This document shows, piece after piece, positions 36,867 to 45,554 of a stretch of DNA of 64,000 bases. Numbering within the stretch: the first letter of the stretch is position 1; each line of letters starts with the position of its first letter. The notes beneath the pieces were generated by a model. It was given only the letters and a program-made list of their open reading frames with translations. It was not told the origin of the DNA and ran no database searches. A program made the position numbers and the translations under genes. The stretch covers positions 452,608 through 516,607 of the forward strand of contig JAJDDB010000004.1 in NCBI GenBank assembly GCA_029260575.1. Direction: 5' to 3'. Origin of the DNA: Phycisphaerales bacterium. Lineage in GTDB: Bacteria > Planctomycetota > Phycisphaerae > Phycisphaerales > SM1A02.

Positions 36867-38843
36867 ATGACCAGAGACAGATTCGTGCAAATCATTGCTG
36901 CGGTTGTGCTCGTCATCGCGACAACTGCCTCCGGCGTCATGCTGCCCTCGCTGATCGACCAATCAGAAAAGTACGAATTGCGCTATACATCCGTTGCGGT
37001 CGAGGGCGCGCCGCCGATTGTCGCGCTCGGACAATCCATCGGCGTGCTTCGCGGCCTTATCGTCGACTACCTGTGGATCAAGGTCCACATGATGAAAGAA
37101 AAGGGACTGTTTTACGAAGTCATGGCCGATTCGGAACTGATCACGAAACTGCAACCACGGTTTGCATCAGTCTGGGGCTTCCACGGTCACAACATGGCGT
37201 ACAACATTTCTGTCGCCACGCACACAGAGCAGGAACGCTGGTCGTGGGTCAAGGCAGGCATTAATCTCGTACGTAAGGAAGGCATCAAGTACAACCCCAA
37301 CGATCTGGAACTGCACAAGGAGCTTGCGTTCTGGTTTGCGCATAAGATAGAAGGGTATTCCGACGATGCGCACCTGTACTACAAGACGCAGTTCACCAAG
37401 GAATGGCATTTCCTGCTGGGCGAGCCGCCGATTGCATGGCAGGACCGCATCGAGTGGATCAAAGCAATTGCGGATGCGCCTGACACGCTTGCTCAGGCCG
37501 AGCAGCGCACGCCCGGCGTGAAGGCTCTCGTACAGAGACTTGAAGACGAGATCACCCCGTATGACCAGGGGCTCGACTTCGGCCTGAACTTCCAGTTGTT
37601 GCAGACCTATGGCGAATGGAGTGCGATCACCAGGCAATCCGAACTCGCGCAATCGCTCGGCGCTGCAGAGCAGATTCGATCACGCAGCCCGTTGTTTCGC
37701 GCGTTTGATACCATTGCAAACGATCCGCAGATGCAGGATGCATGGAAGACATTGCTGGCACATGTTCGCAAGCGTGTTCTGATCGATGAATACAACATGG
37801 ACCCGCAGCTTATGTATGAATTCACACGCGATGTGGGGCCGATTGACTGGAGGCACGGCCAGGCGCACGCGCTGTATTGGGCCCGCCGGGGTAGTCTTCT
37901 TGGTGACAAGCGCGCGCTGAATGATGATGACATTTATAAAGTCGTGAACAACGACCGTCTGCAATTGCAGGCAATGCAGGCTCTGGCCCGAAACGGACGT
38001 ATTACGTTCGACCCGCTGCTGATGAGCGAACTGCCCAGCCGTCTGCCGGAACCGCTGTGGATCGATGCGATTTATAATCAGTTCGAGTTCTTCTACAACA
38101 AGCACTGGGAAACTCGTGGCTGGGGTGGTGACACCTTCATCGGCTTCCTTGAGAACTTCATGAGTTCAGCCATCCGCGAGTGGTATCGCAGCGGCGAGTT
38201 GGAGAAAGCCCAGCAGTTGATGGATCGTATGGACCAGTTGCTCGGCCGGGGGGCACGCATTCCCAACAACAAATATGCGGTGCCGCTTGATGTGTTTGTG
38301 GAAGAGGAAACGCGCGGCGAATATCTCGTCAACCCGGCGGTCGCGCCGAGTGAAGTCATCGCTGGCCTGCGCTATGGCATTCGCGTGGGAATCGGTCAGG
38401 ATCGGCCGGAGGTCTATCAGCAGTCCGTTCGCTTTGCCAAGACTGTTACGGACATGTTCCGCAACAGTGAGCAGTACGGTTACGAGAATAAGTTTGGCCG
38501 CGGCAGATTAAGCGAATTTGTAAGTCGACTTGAACGTAGCGTTGAAGACGCATTCCTGCAGATCATTATTGATCCAACACTCAGCCTTGAAGAGCGATCA
38601 CTGATCTGGCGCAATGTCGACAGATATGAGCCGCAGCTTCGCGCTCGTGTGTACGACAAAGTCGTCGGGCAGCTTCAATTGCAACTGTCACGTTCTGTGT
38701 ATGGCTCGCGGTATCGTGTGGCCGATCTGTTCCCAGCGCCGCCTAATCTCGAGGAGTTTCGCCAGCGGTTGGCTGAAGAACGCGCGAGAATTCAGAATCA
38801 ACTTCAAGAGCAGCGCGACCGCGACGACATCACGCCGGAGTAA
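36867..38843 (+). CDS. Uncharacterised membrane-anchored protein, 658 aa
   Basis: I do not recognise a named domain. An N-terminal membrane helix (about 8-26) is followed by an entirely soluble, helix-rich region with many Trp and Tyr residues. The order of segments such as LRGLIVDYLWIKVHMMKEKG, the NPNDLELHKELAFWFAHKI motif and FNLLQTYGEW-like stretches gives a TPR-like impression, but no regular 34-residue repeat can be shown. The end is strongly charged with Arg/Glu/Gln. Proteins of this kind occur in planctomycetes beside ABC/SPFH genes (from memory, not checked). The position 83 nt after the permease suggests an accessory of the transporter facing the periplasm. Confidence 0.7.
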   Translation: MTRDRFVQIIAAVVLVIATTASGVMLPSLIDQSEKYELRYTSVAVEGAPPIVALGQSIGVLRGLIVDYLWIKVHMMKEKGLFYEVMADSELITKLQPRFASVWGFHGHNMAYNISVATHTEQERWSWVKAGINLVRKEGIKYNPNDLELHKELAFWFAHKIEGYSDDAHLYYKTQFTKEWHFLLGEPPIAWQDRIEWIKAIADAPDTLAQAEQRTPGVKALVQRLEDEITPYDQGLDFGLNFQLLQTYGEWSAITRQSELAQSLGAAEQIRSRSPLFRAFDTIANDPQMQDAWKTLLAHVRKRVLIDEYNMDPQLMYEFTRDVGPIDWRHGQAHALYWARRGSLLGDKRALNDDDIYKVVNNDRLQLQAMQALARNGRITFDPLLMSELPSRLPEPLWIDAIYNQFEFFYNKHWETRGWGGDTFIGFLENFMSSAIREWYRSGELEKAQQLMDRMDQLLGRGARIPNNKYAVPLDVFVEEETRGEYLVNPAVAPSEVIAGLRYGIRVGIGQDRPEVYQQSVRFAKTVTDMFRNSEQYGYENKFGRGRLSEFVSRLERSVEDAFLQIIIDPTLSLEERSLIWRNVDRYEPQLRARVYDKVVGQLQLQLSRSVYGSRYRVADLFPAPPNLEEFRQRLAEERARIQNQLQEQRDRDDITPE

Positions 38844-38847
38844 TTGA

Positions 38848-39522
38848 TCAGGCCTGCATATGCGTGCCGTCCACCACGGGATTGCGCAGCGAACCGACGC
38901 CGTCAATCGTAATTGTCACGGTATCACCATGACGCAGAAACCGCGGGGGTGATTGCGCCGCGCCTACACCTGACGGCGTTCCGGTGAGCAGGACAGTCCC
39001 GGCAAGCAGTGTCATGCCACGGGAAAGTTCCGCAATAAGCGTGCGCACGGGAAAGATCATGTCTGCAGTTGAAGCACGCTGCACGATTTCGCCGTTGAGC
39101 TTCGTCACAAGATCGAGTGCCTGCGGATCGCCGACATCAGCCGCCGCGACGTAGGGACTCATCGGACAGAACGTGTCGAAGCTCTTACCGCGCACGAATT
39201 GTCCGCCGGAGCCTTGCTTCTGCCACCAGCGCGCGCTGACGTCATTGGCTACTGCGTAATGGCTGACGTACAGCATCGATGTCTCCTGAGAAACATCCCG
39301 GCAGTTGCGGCCGAGCACCACTGCCAATTCACCTTCGTAGTCAACCTGCGGTTCCGGTTCCTTACAAATTGACGACAGCACAATCGCCTCGCCCGTGCCT
39401 ATGACCGAGGCGGGGTTTTTCATAAACACCATAGGGCGGTCGGGCACATTGCCGTGCATCTCTGCTGCATGCTCTGCATAGTTGCGGCCTATGCACAAAA
39501 TGGCAGGGGGCAGCGATTGCAC
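38848..39522 (-). CDS. Fumarylacetoacetate hydrolase (FAH) family protein
   Basis: The 224-residue product is a minimal FAH fold: CIGRNYAEHAAEM, the metal ligand segment VDYEGELAVVLG, and DVSARWWQKQGSGGQFVRGKSFDTFCP. The C-terminal GTVLLTGTPSGVG is the strongest family mark. Members hydrolyse or decarboxylate acylpyruvates and related 2-oxo acids; the substrate here cannot be told. A GTG start at 39522 overlaps the yidD stop by one base (TAGTG), which makes it the last gene of the clcA-rnpA-yidD run. Confidence 0.88.
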   Translation of the reverse strand: MQSLPPAILCIGRNYAEHAAEMHGNVPDRPMVFMKNPASVIGTGEAIVLSSICKEPEPQVDYEGELAVVLGRNCRDVSQETSMLYVSHYAVANDVSARWWQKQGSGGQFVRGKSFDTFCPMSPYVAAADVGDPQALDLVTKLNGEIVQRASTADMIFPVRTLIAELSRGMTLLAGTVLLTGTPSGVGAAQSPPRFLRHGDTVTITIDGVGSLRNPVVDGTHMQA

Positions 39523-39833
39523 TACCCGTCACGTCCTGCTGCGGTGTGCGCAGCGCGCCTGGGCGGGACGGGGTCAAGTCCGAATCCGCCGAGTGGGTGA
39601 CAGCGCAACAGCCGCCGAATCGTCAGCCACGATCCACGTAGCGCGCCGTGTATCTGCAGACTCTCGATGGCATACTGTGAACACGTCGGATGAAATCTGC
39701 AGTGTCCACCCATCACCGTGCTGAGCGTCACTTGGTACAGCCGAACTAGGAAAATCAACACACCTGACGGCAGCTCTGTAAGTCGGGCGACGGCGTTCAC
39801 GGTTCTGGTTGTGGTGCGGGCAGCTTCTTCCAT
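39522..39833 (-). CDS. yidD: Membrane protein insertion efficiency factor YidD
   Basis: This 103-residue protein has the family core FLVRLYQVTLSTVMGGHCRF, HPTCSQYAIESL, HGALRGSW, and RLLRCHPLGGFGLDPVP. YidD assists YidC-dependent insertion of inner-membrane proteins. It is classically found just after rnpA, as here; the two reading frames overlap by 37 nt. The N-terminal 20 residues and the Arg-rich C-terminus are longer than in the E. coli protein (85 residues). The yidC gene, usually next in line, is replaced by the FAH-family gene. Confidence 0.93.
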   Translation of the reverse strand: MEEAARTTTRTVNAVARLTELPSGVLIFLVRLYQVTLSTVMGGHCRFHPTCSQYAIESLQIHGALRGSWLTIRRLLRCHPLGGFGLDPVPPRRAAHTAAGRDG

Positions 39834-40198
39834 CGTTCATCCAGTTGGCGCATTGAATCCGTCAGCAGTTCTCCATACGCATGCAGCGTCAGAGGTTCAT
39901 GCGGTTTGACGCGTACGACAATATCATAGCCCACCGGAAGATCGAATTGATGCAGACGAAATGCCTCGCGTAGACGCCGCTTGATGCGATTGCGCCGAAC
40001 CGCATTCCCGACCCGCCGCGACACCGTCAGCCCGAGGCGGTTGTGGTTCAGTTGATTCGGAATCGAATACACAATCAGTGGACCGGAATGGCGCAAGACC
40101 TGCGAGCGAAGGACAGCAAGGAACTGCCGAGCTCCCGAAAGACGCAAATGCCTGCGATATCGCAGTGGCTGCTCATGGTTCGGCGGTGTAGCAGTCAT
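39797..40198 (-). CDS. rnpA: Ribonuclease P protein component
   Basis: RnpA (133 residues) binds the P RNA and helps mature tRNA 5' ends. The signature RVGNAVRRNRIKRRLREAF is complete, with LGLTVSRRV before it and YDIVVRVKP after it. The ATG lies one base after the clcA-type stop (TGA-G-ATG), so translation is probably coupled. rpmH, normally directly upstream of rnpA, is absent. Confidence 0.93.
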   Translation of the reverse strand: MTATPPNHEQPLRYRRHLRLSGARQFLAVLRSQVLRHSGPLIVYSIPNQLNHNRLGLTVSRRVGNAVRRNRIKRRLREAFRLHQFDLPVGYDIVVRVKPHEPLTLHAYGELLTDSMRQLDERWKKLPAPQPEP

Positions 40199-40199
40199 C

Positions 40200-41996
40200 T
40201 CACTCTCGCGCCAAAGCTCGTTGATACTTCGTCATGAGCCGCGATCGTGTGATCAATCCCTTGACGTGCCCATCGGTTGTTTCGTGCAGGACAGGCAGCG
40301 ACAACACATCATGGCGAGCGAACTTATCGAGCACGGTGTCCAACGTTTCATCCGGCGCGACGGTTGGCAAGTCGCTTCGACACAGTTCACTGACCTGTAG
40401 AAGAGGAATTGCCTCGCGATACACAAGTGCGGATTGCAGATCCGCATTTGTCACCATACCGACGTAGTGGCCGCGATCGTCAATGACGACGAAGTCTCGT
40501 GCGTAGTGCAGTTCACTGAGCTCCAACAGTTTCTGCGCTGAGTCGGTCGGGCGGACAGTCACCGCATCAGCAAGAAGAACATCGGAAACGGAAAGTCGGC
40601 GAAGGACAGTCAGATCGCTCATCGCGCCGATACGAATACCGCGCCTTCGAAGCTTGAGCGTGTAGATGCTGTCGCGCATGATCAGCCGCGAAACGATTGT
40701 GGAAATAACCGCAGCGAGCATCAATGGCAAAATGATTTCGTAGTTGCCGGTGATCTCGTAGACGATCAGTATTGCAGTCAGTGGTGCGTGCGTTGTTGCA
40801 GCGACAACAGCCGCCATGCCGACGAGCGCGTAGTGAGCCGGGCTTGCATGCTCGGCCCAGTTCAGTGCATCGACCAGTACGCCGAACGCGCCGCCGACAC
40901 ATGCGCCGAGCATCAGCGATGGCGCGAACACTCCGCCGGAGCCGCCGGATCCAAGCGTCAGGCACGTCGCCAGTGCCTTGAAGACGAAGATTGCAAGCAG
41001 CGCTGTAAACAGCCCGCCGGTTGAGTTTGCAGTGGAGTAGTAGTCTGTGCTCAGCAGGTTCTCGATAACCGAATAGCCGTTGCCATAGAACGGCGGCAGG
41101 TCTCCATCCTTTACGTTGAAGAGCCAGACGTGCGACAGGCCGAGCAATCCGAGTACCGCGCCGCCTGTGATCGGCTTGATGATCGGGTGAATCTTGAACG
41201 CGTTGTACCGGTCTTCGGTGAAATACAGAGCTTTGATGAACACGACCGCAGCCAGCCCGCAGACGATGCCCATGAGGATGTAGTTTGGAATCTCCAGCGC
41301 GAAAAAGGCGTTGACCTGCATGTTGTCAAGCAGGTGAAATACTTCAATGTCTTCGGTAAATGCTTGCGTGACTGCTGCGGAAAACACTGCAGCAATCACG
41401 ATCGGTGTAAACGTGCGGATCGAGAAATCGCGCAGCAGAATTTCGAGCACAAAAAATATTCCCGCAATCGGCGCGTTAAAGACGGATGCAATTCCCGCTG
41501 CTGCGCCGCAGCCGAGCATCGTCGCGGTGTTCTGTGGGTTGGCCTTGAGGAAGCGTCCAGCATTGGAGCCAATCGCAGAGCCGATCTGCACGATCGGTCC
41601 TTCCACACCAGCTGAGCCACCAGTGCCGATCGTCGTTATGGCGCTGGCGATCTTTGCCACAGCGACCCGCAGCTTGATTCGCGATTTCCGGCGATTGATG
41701 GCTTGCAGCACCTCAGGTACGCCGTGGCCTCGGGCTTCAGACGCCAGGTAGTGGACGATTACGCCGGTCAATGCTGCGCCGAGAATCGGGAACCCAAAGA
41801 TCAGCGCCATACGCCACTTCGACGGCGTATCCGTGAACAGATACAGCGGCAGATGGATCAGCCACATGAAACCCATCGCGACGCAGGCTGTTCCCGAGCC
41901 GATGACTGCGGCCAGCAGAACGAGATACCAGTCGCGCCCGAGTCCGAGCCGATTGCGCAAGCGCCGAAATTTTCGAATTCGTCGTGCCCGCATCAT
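40200..41996 (-). CDS. ClC-family chloride channel/antiporter with CBS pair
   Basis: The 598-residue protein has the ClC membrane domain (about 20-445) and a C-terminal CBS pair (about 460-595). Selectivity-filter segments can be seen: ARGHGVPEV in place of the classic GSGIP, GTGGSAGVEGPIVQIG with the gating Glu in GVEGP, and GSGGSGGVFAPSLMLG. The His in place of the filter Ser and Val in place of the basic residue before the gating Glu are features of a known bacterial subgroup. Whether it is a channel or a Cl-/H+ exchanger cannot be decided by eye. The ATG at 41996 is followed by a highly basic N-terminus. It begins the run leading to rnpA. Confidence 0.92.
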   Translation of the reverse strand: MMRARRIRKFRRLRNRLGLGRDWYLVLLAAVIGSGTACVAMGFMWLIHLPLYLFTDTPSKWRMALIFGFPILGAALTGVIVHYLASEARGHGVPEVLQAINRRKSRIKLRVAVAKIASAITTIGTGGSAGVEGPIVQIGSAIGSNAGRFLKANPQNTATMLGCGAAAGIASVFNAPIAGIFFVLEILLRDFSIRTFTPIVIAAVFSAAVTQAFTEDIEVFHLLDNMQVNAFFALEIPNYILMGIVCGLAAVVFIKALYFTEDRYNAFKIHPIIKPITGGAVLGLLGLSHVWLFNVKDGDLPPFYGNGYSVIENLLSTDYYSTANSTGGLFTALLAIFVFKALATCLTLGSGGSGGVFAPSLMLGACVGGAFGVLVDALNWAEHASPAHYALVGMAAVVAATTHAPLTAILIVYEITGNYEIILPLMLAAVISTIVSRLIMRDSIYTLKLRRRGIRIGAMSDLTVLRRLSVSDVLLADAVTVRPTDSAQKLLELSELHYARDFVVIDDRGHYVGMVTNADLQSALVYREAIPLLQVSELCRSDLPTVAPDETLDTVLDKFARHDVLSLPVLHETTDGHVKGLITRSRLMTKYQRALARE

Positions 41997-42040
41997 TCAC
42001 CGTCACGTGATCAATCACCAACGAGTGTAACGAATCCTGG

Positions 42041-42979
42041 CTACTCGGATTCCTGATGCGAATCTTGACCGGCCGGCTGCTGCATCGGCACGAGCGTCGT
42101 CTCAAAGAATTCAATCACTCGATGGTCGACCGCAGGATTCGACCAGCGAAGCGAGTTATGGTTGCCGCCTTCAAGTTCCCACAGCTCCGCAGTGGGGCAG
42201 GCTTGTGCCAATTTGCGGCCATGGCTGATCGGCACGAGAGAATCGCTGGTGCCGTGAATGACAAGAATCGGCCGGACGATTTCTGCTATTGCATCAACAG
42301 GACGATTTCCATCTCGAATCAATGTTCGTGCGAGCAGTCGGGCAAACCAACCGGGCTGTTCGCCGCCGACTGCATTCGCTGCCACGCTCTGCCACGATGC
42401 AAATGCAGATTCGATCACCGCAGCGCGAATCTCGGGTCGATCGTGCATGACATTCAAACCGATCGCCCCACCAAGTGAATGGCCGTACATGCCGATGCGA
42501 TTCGGGTCAATATCCGGGCGCGACACCAGATAGTCCAATGCCGCGTTCGTGTCAGCTATCAGCGGCGCTCGACGACGCGCCGAACCCTCACTTTCACCGT
42601 ACCCGCGGTAATCAAACAGCAGGAGATTGAACCCGGCAGCGGGCAGATACTCAGTGAACCCGATGTGGCTCGTGATGTTTCCCGCGTTGCCATGTACATG
42701 CAGGATCGTCGGCGCCTGTGTTGAAGGCGCTGCGGAGTTCTGGCTGGGGATGAACCAACCGGCCAGTTGCGTCCCGTCTGCTGATGTAAACGTGACCATT
42801 TCTGCGCCCGGGAATTCAGCCGGGGCAGGGGTGGCGGCTCGCTCGGGATAGTAGAACATCGATTCCATACAGCCGGTCACATTGAGAGCACCCACCACGG
42901 CAACGACGAGCACAACGCTCGCCAACAGCGTCCGCAGGGGCCGCCTCAAACGTCCTGCTGTTGTCCGGTCACTTGCCAC
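42041..42979 (-). CDS. Alpha/beta hydrolase lipoprotein
   Basis: The GTG at 42979 gives 312 residues; a TTG at 42985 would add two. A basic N-region and a hydrophobic stretch (18-32) end in a lipobox-like VTGC with Cys37, so it is likely a lipoprotein. The hydrolase core has HVHGNAGN (oxyanion segment), DYRGYGESEG, the nucleophile elbow GHSLGG, an acid in VIHGTSDSLVP and the catalytic His in GGNHN. The nearest family is the BEM46/ABHD13-like hydrolases of unknown substrate. It is divergent from rpoZ. Confidence 0.85.
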   Translation of the reverse strand: MASDRTTAGRLRRPLRTLLASVVLVVAVVGALNVTGCMESMFYYPERAATPAPAEFPGAEMVTFTSADGTQLAGWFIPSQNSAAPSTQAPTILHVHGNAGNITSHIGFTEYLPAAGFNLLLFDYRGYGESEGSARRRAPLIADTNAALDYLVSRPDIDPNRIGMYGHSLGGAIGLNVMHDRPEIRAAVIESAFASWQSVAANAVGGEQPGWFARLLARTLIRDGNRPVDAIAEIVRPILVIHGTSDSLVPISHGRKLAQACPTAELWELEGGNHNSLRWSNPAVDHRVIEFFETTLVPMQQPAGQDSHQESE

Positions 42980-43040
42980 GTCCAAAGTGTATGATTCCCC
43001 GGTGATGCCAGCCTGCGGCTGAGGGGGGCAATCTAGCGAC

Positions 43041-43069
43041 TCGACGGCGGCGGCTGTTCGGGATATACT
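43041..43069 (+). promoter_or_regulatory. Candidate sigma-70 promoter for rpoZ-coaC
   Basis: TCGACG (43041-43046), 17 nt, then TATACT (43064-43069). The -35 matches the consensus at 4 of 6 positions and the -10 at 5 of 6. Transcription would start about 85 nt before rpoZ. Confidence 0.4.
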
Positions 43070-43160
43070 GCGTGGTTCTCAGTCCTGGAAGCCATACATA
43101 CGGCCCGGGCCGACCCACAGGGGCGGTTCTGTGGTCGGACACCTGCGGGATACTCTACAC

Positions 43161-43397
43161 ATGATCGAAGCACTCAAGAGCGATGAGATCGTCAAGAAAA
43201 TGGGCGGTCGCTTCAAGCTGACCGCGCTGATTCAGCGCCGGTTGTATGAACTGATTATCGAAGGGGCACGCCCGTTGGTCGAGCGTGACGGCCGTACCGA
43301 TCTGGAACTGGTCATCGAAGAAATCCTGCAGGACAAGATCGGGCCGAAGTGGGCCGATGCGACTGATGCTGCCATCCACGGCGTCTCGAAGAGTTGA
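43161..43397 (+). CDS. rpoZ: DNA-directed RNA polymerase omega subunit
   Basis: From the ATG at 43161 the product has 78 residues: MIEALKSDEIVKKMGGRFKL, then TALIQRRLYELIIEGARPLV and a Glu-rich end. This matches the divergent omega subunits annotated in planctomycetes and the general omega pattern (Arg-Phe-x-Leu, Arg-x-x-Glu-Leu). A GTG at 43131 would add ten residues. Omega supports RNA polymerase assembly and stability. The neighbour coaC also follows rpoZ in many bacteria, which supports the call. Confidence 0.8.
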   Translation: MIEALKSDEIVKKMGGRFKLTALIQRRLYELIIEGARPLVERDGRTDLELVIEEILQDKIGPKWADATDAAIHGVSKS

Positions 43398-43445
43398 TGC
43401 GCCCCGACGCTTGATGCGTTGGTCTCGAACAATGGAAGGCCATTC

Positions 43446-44027
43446 GTGAGCGCCGCTTCCGCACAACGCCCGGTCAACGGAAGACGGATCATCGTCGGCC
43501 TCACCGGCGGCATTGCCTGCTATAAGCTTGCAGCTGTCGTCAGCAAGCTCACGCAATCCGGCGCGGATGTCACTGTCATCATGACCGAGGCTGCCACGCG
43601 GTTTGTTACGCCGTTGACGTTTCAGGCGCTGACCGGCCGGCCCGTGTACAGCGACCAATGGCAACATGTCGAATCACAAGATCCGCAGCACATCAGTCTG
43701 GCCCGCTCGGCAGATCTGGTGCTCATCGCGCCGTGTTCAATGGACATGCTCGCGAAGCTGGCGCAGGGCAGGACCGACGATGTTGTCAGCCTGATCGTTT
43801 CAGCAGTGGACCGCTCAAACCAGCCGGTGTTGCTGGCACCGTCAATGAATGCGGTGATGTGGAATCAGCCGGCAACGCAGCGAAACATTGAAAAGCTTCG
43901 TGCTGATAATTTCGGGATTATTGAACCTGACACCGGCTGGCAGGCCTGCCGCACCGAAGGCGTGGGGCGGCTTCCAGAGCCGGATCAGCTTCTGGATGCG
44001 GTGGAAGCAGCACTTGGGAATCGCTAA
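43446..44027 (+). CDS. coaC: Phosphopantothenoylcysteine decarboxylase, stand-alone CoaC
   Basis: This 193-residue flavoprotein has GLTGGIACYKLAAVVSKL and the active His in HISLARSAD. The PSMN motif APSMNAVMW and the substrate clamp ACRTEGVGRLPEP with its Cys are also present. It converts phosphopantothenoylcysteine to phosphopantetheine in CoA synthesis. The GTG at 43446 follows GGAAGG (43434-43439) at 6 nt; an upstream TTG at 43419 is less likely. In most bacteria CoaC is fused to CoaB, but the CoaB domain is missing here and the next gene is unrelated. Confidence 0.88.
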   Translation: MSAASAQRPVNGRRIIVGLTGGIACYKLAAVVSKLTQSGADVTVIMTEAATRFVTPLTFQALTGRPVYSDQWQHVESQDPQHISLARSADLVLIAPCSMDMLAKLAQGRTDDVVSLIVSAVDRSNQPVLLAPSMNAVMWNQPATQRNIEKLRADNFGIIEPDTGWQACRTEGVGRLPEPDQLLDAVEAALGNR

Positions 44028-44044
44028 TCTTCGCGTTCCACAGC

Positions 44045-45523
44045 ATGACTGGAGGAATCCTGAACACCGGCAGTGCGATATCCGATCAGCAAGGAATGAT
44101 GAATGCTTCGTCCCAGGGTCCAATAATTTGTGATCTCGATGGCAGTCTGACATCGACGGACACGTTGCACGAATCATTCTTGAAGCTCATTCGCGAATCA
44201 GGTTTGCGTTCCATCTGGGCGGTGGCGCGATCGTTGCGTTCGAGTCGTGCGGCGATGAAACGCCACATCGCTGATCGAGCAATGCCGAACCCCGCGTTGT
44301 TGCCATACAACGAAAATGTCTTGGATTTCCTGAACGAACAGGCGAACAGCGGCAGAGCAGTCTGGCTGGCGACGGCGGCGGACCAGCGCATCGCTGAAGC
44401 CGTCGCAGCGCATCTTGGCATCTTTGAGCGTGTCATTGCCACGAACGGCGCGGAAAACATCAAAGGCCAGAAAAAGCTGGACGCCATACGCAGTGTCGTC
44501 GGCGAAGATGCATCTTTTGCATACGTCGGTGACAGCCGAAGCGACGTTCCAATCTGGAAAAACGCATCGCAGCGCGTTGGAGTTTTTGCAGGCGGGCGGC
44601 GGCCCGGCTGGGCATCGGACATTGCGTTCGATTCGATCGTTGCGCGGCGCAGTCGGCTTGGGGATCTCGTGCGCCTGATCCGACCGCATCAATGGCTCAA
44701 GAATATGCTGCTGTTCGTGCCGCTCATTCTGTCGCATCAGTTGACTGATGTGGACAAACTTACCAGCGTCATAATGGGCTTCGTCGCATTTTGTTGTGCG
44801 GCATCATCGGTCTACATTTTCAACGACCTGCTCGATATCGAGGCCGATCGCAATCATCCATCGAAATCGTCGCGCCCGTTGGCTGCCGGATACGTAGCCA
44901 TTCCCAGAGCATTGCTGACGGCAGCCGTTCTTCTTGCTGTGTCGTGCAGTCTTGCCTGGTTTGTTCGGCCGATGTATCTGGGCATCATTCTTGGCTACAT
45001 GCTGGTGACATCGATGTATAGCTACACCCTCAAACGCAGATTGCTTGTCGACGTTCTGTGCCTGGCGGCGCTATATTCACTGCGCATCTTTGCGGGCGGC
45101 ATTGCTGCCACGGTCGAAGTTTCCAAGTGGCTGCTTGCGTTCTCGGTGTTCTTCTTCCTCAGCCTGGGGTTTGCCAAACGGTACGCAGAACTCTACCAGC
45201 AGCCTGAAGATGATCTGATCGAAAAGCGACGCAACTACACACGCGAAGACATGACAGCAGTGAGCCAGGCAGGTATCGCCTGCGGTATGGTGTCCGTGCT
45301 CGTCTTTGTGTTGTACTTGCAGGACAGCGCACACGAAGAGCTGTATCAGCGATCCGAATTGCTCTGGCTCGTTGCGCCGCTCATGCTCTACTGGATTTTG
45401 CGACTCTGGTTCTATGCATTTCGCGGCGCGCTGCATCAGGATCCGGTTGTGTTTGCTGCAACGGATCGTATAACGCACTTGATCGGTGTTATTGTGGCGT
45501 TATTGCTTTGGTTTGCGTCCTAA
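44045..45523 (+). CDS. HAD phosphatase - UbiA prenyltransferase fusion (DPPR synthase-like)
   Basis: The 492-residue protein has two parts. The N-terminal HAD domain (about 25-200) starts ICDLDGSLTSTDT, with the nucleophile Asp and second Asp in DLDGS, and has YVGDSRSDVP as the last HAD motif. The C-terminal UbiA domain (about 205-492) has nine or so helices and the Mg-prenyl-PP motif NDLLDIEADRNHPSKSSRP. This UbiA subgroup includes decaprenyl-phosphate phosphoribosyltransferase, whose product needs dephosphorylation, so a HAD fusion makes biochemical sense. The following GT-C type gene could use the lipid-linked sugar. The start is uncertain; ATGs at 44096/44099 also precede the HAD motif. 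Confidence 0.82.
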   Translation: MTGGILNTGSAISDQQGMMNASSQGPIICDLDGSLTSTDTLHESFLKLIRESGLRSIWAVARSLRSSRAAMKRHIADRAMPNPALLPYNENVLDFLNEQANSGRAVWLATAADQRIAEAVAAHLGIFERVIATNGAENIKGQKKLDAIRSVVGEDASFAYVGDSRSDVPIWKNASQRVGVFAGGRRPGWASDIAFDSIVARRSRLGDLVRLIRPHQWLKNMLLFVPLILSHQLTDVDKLTSVIMGFVAFCCAASSVYIFNDLLDIEADRNHPSKSSRPLAAGYVAIPRALLTAAVLLAVSCSLAWFVRPMYLGIILGYMLVTSMYSYTLKRRLLVDVLCLAALYSLRIFAGGIAATVEVSKWLLAFSVFFFLSLGFAKRYAELYQQPEDDLIEKRRNYTREDMTAVSQAGIACGMVSVLVFVLYLQDSAHEELYQRSELLWLVAPLMLYWILRLWFYAFRGALHQDPVVFAATDRITHLIGVIVALLLWFAS

Positions 45524-45554
45524 ATCGAGATGGAAGATCACGGTAGTGTGAACG

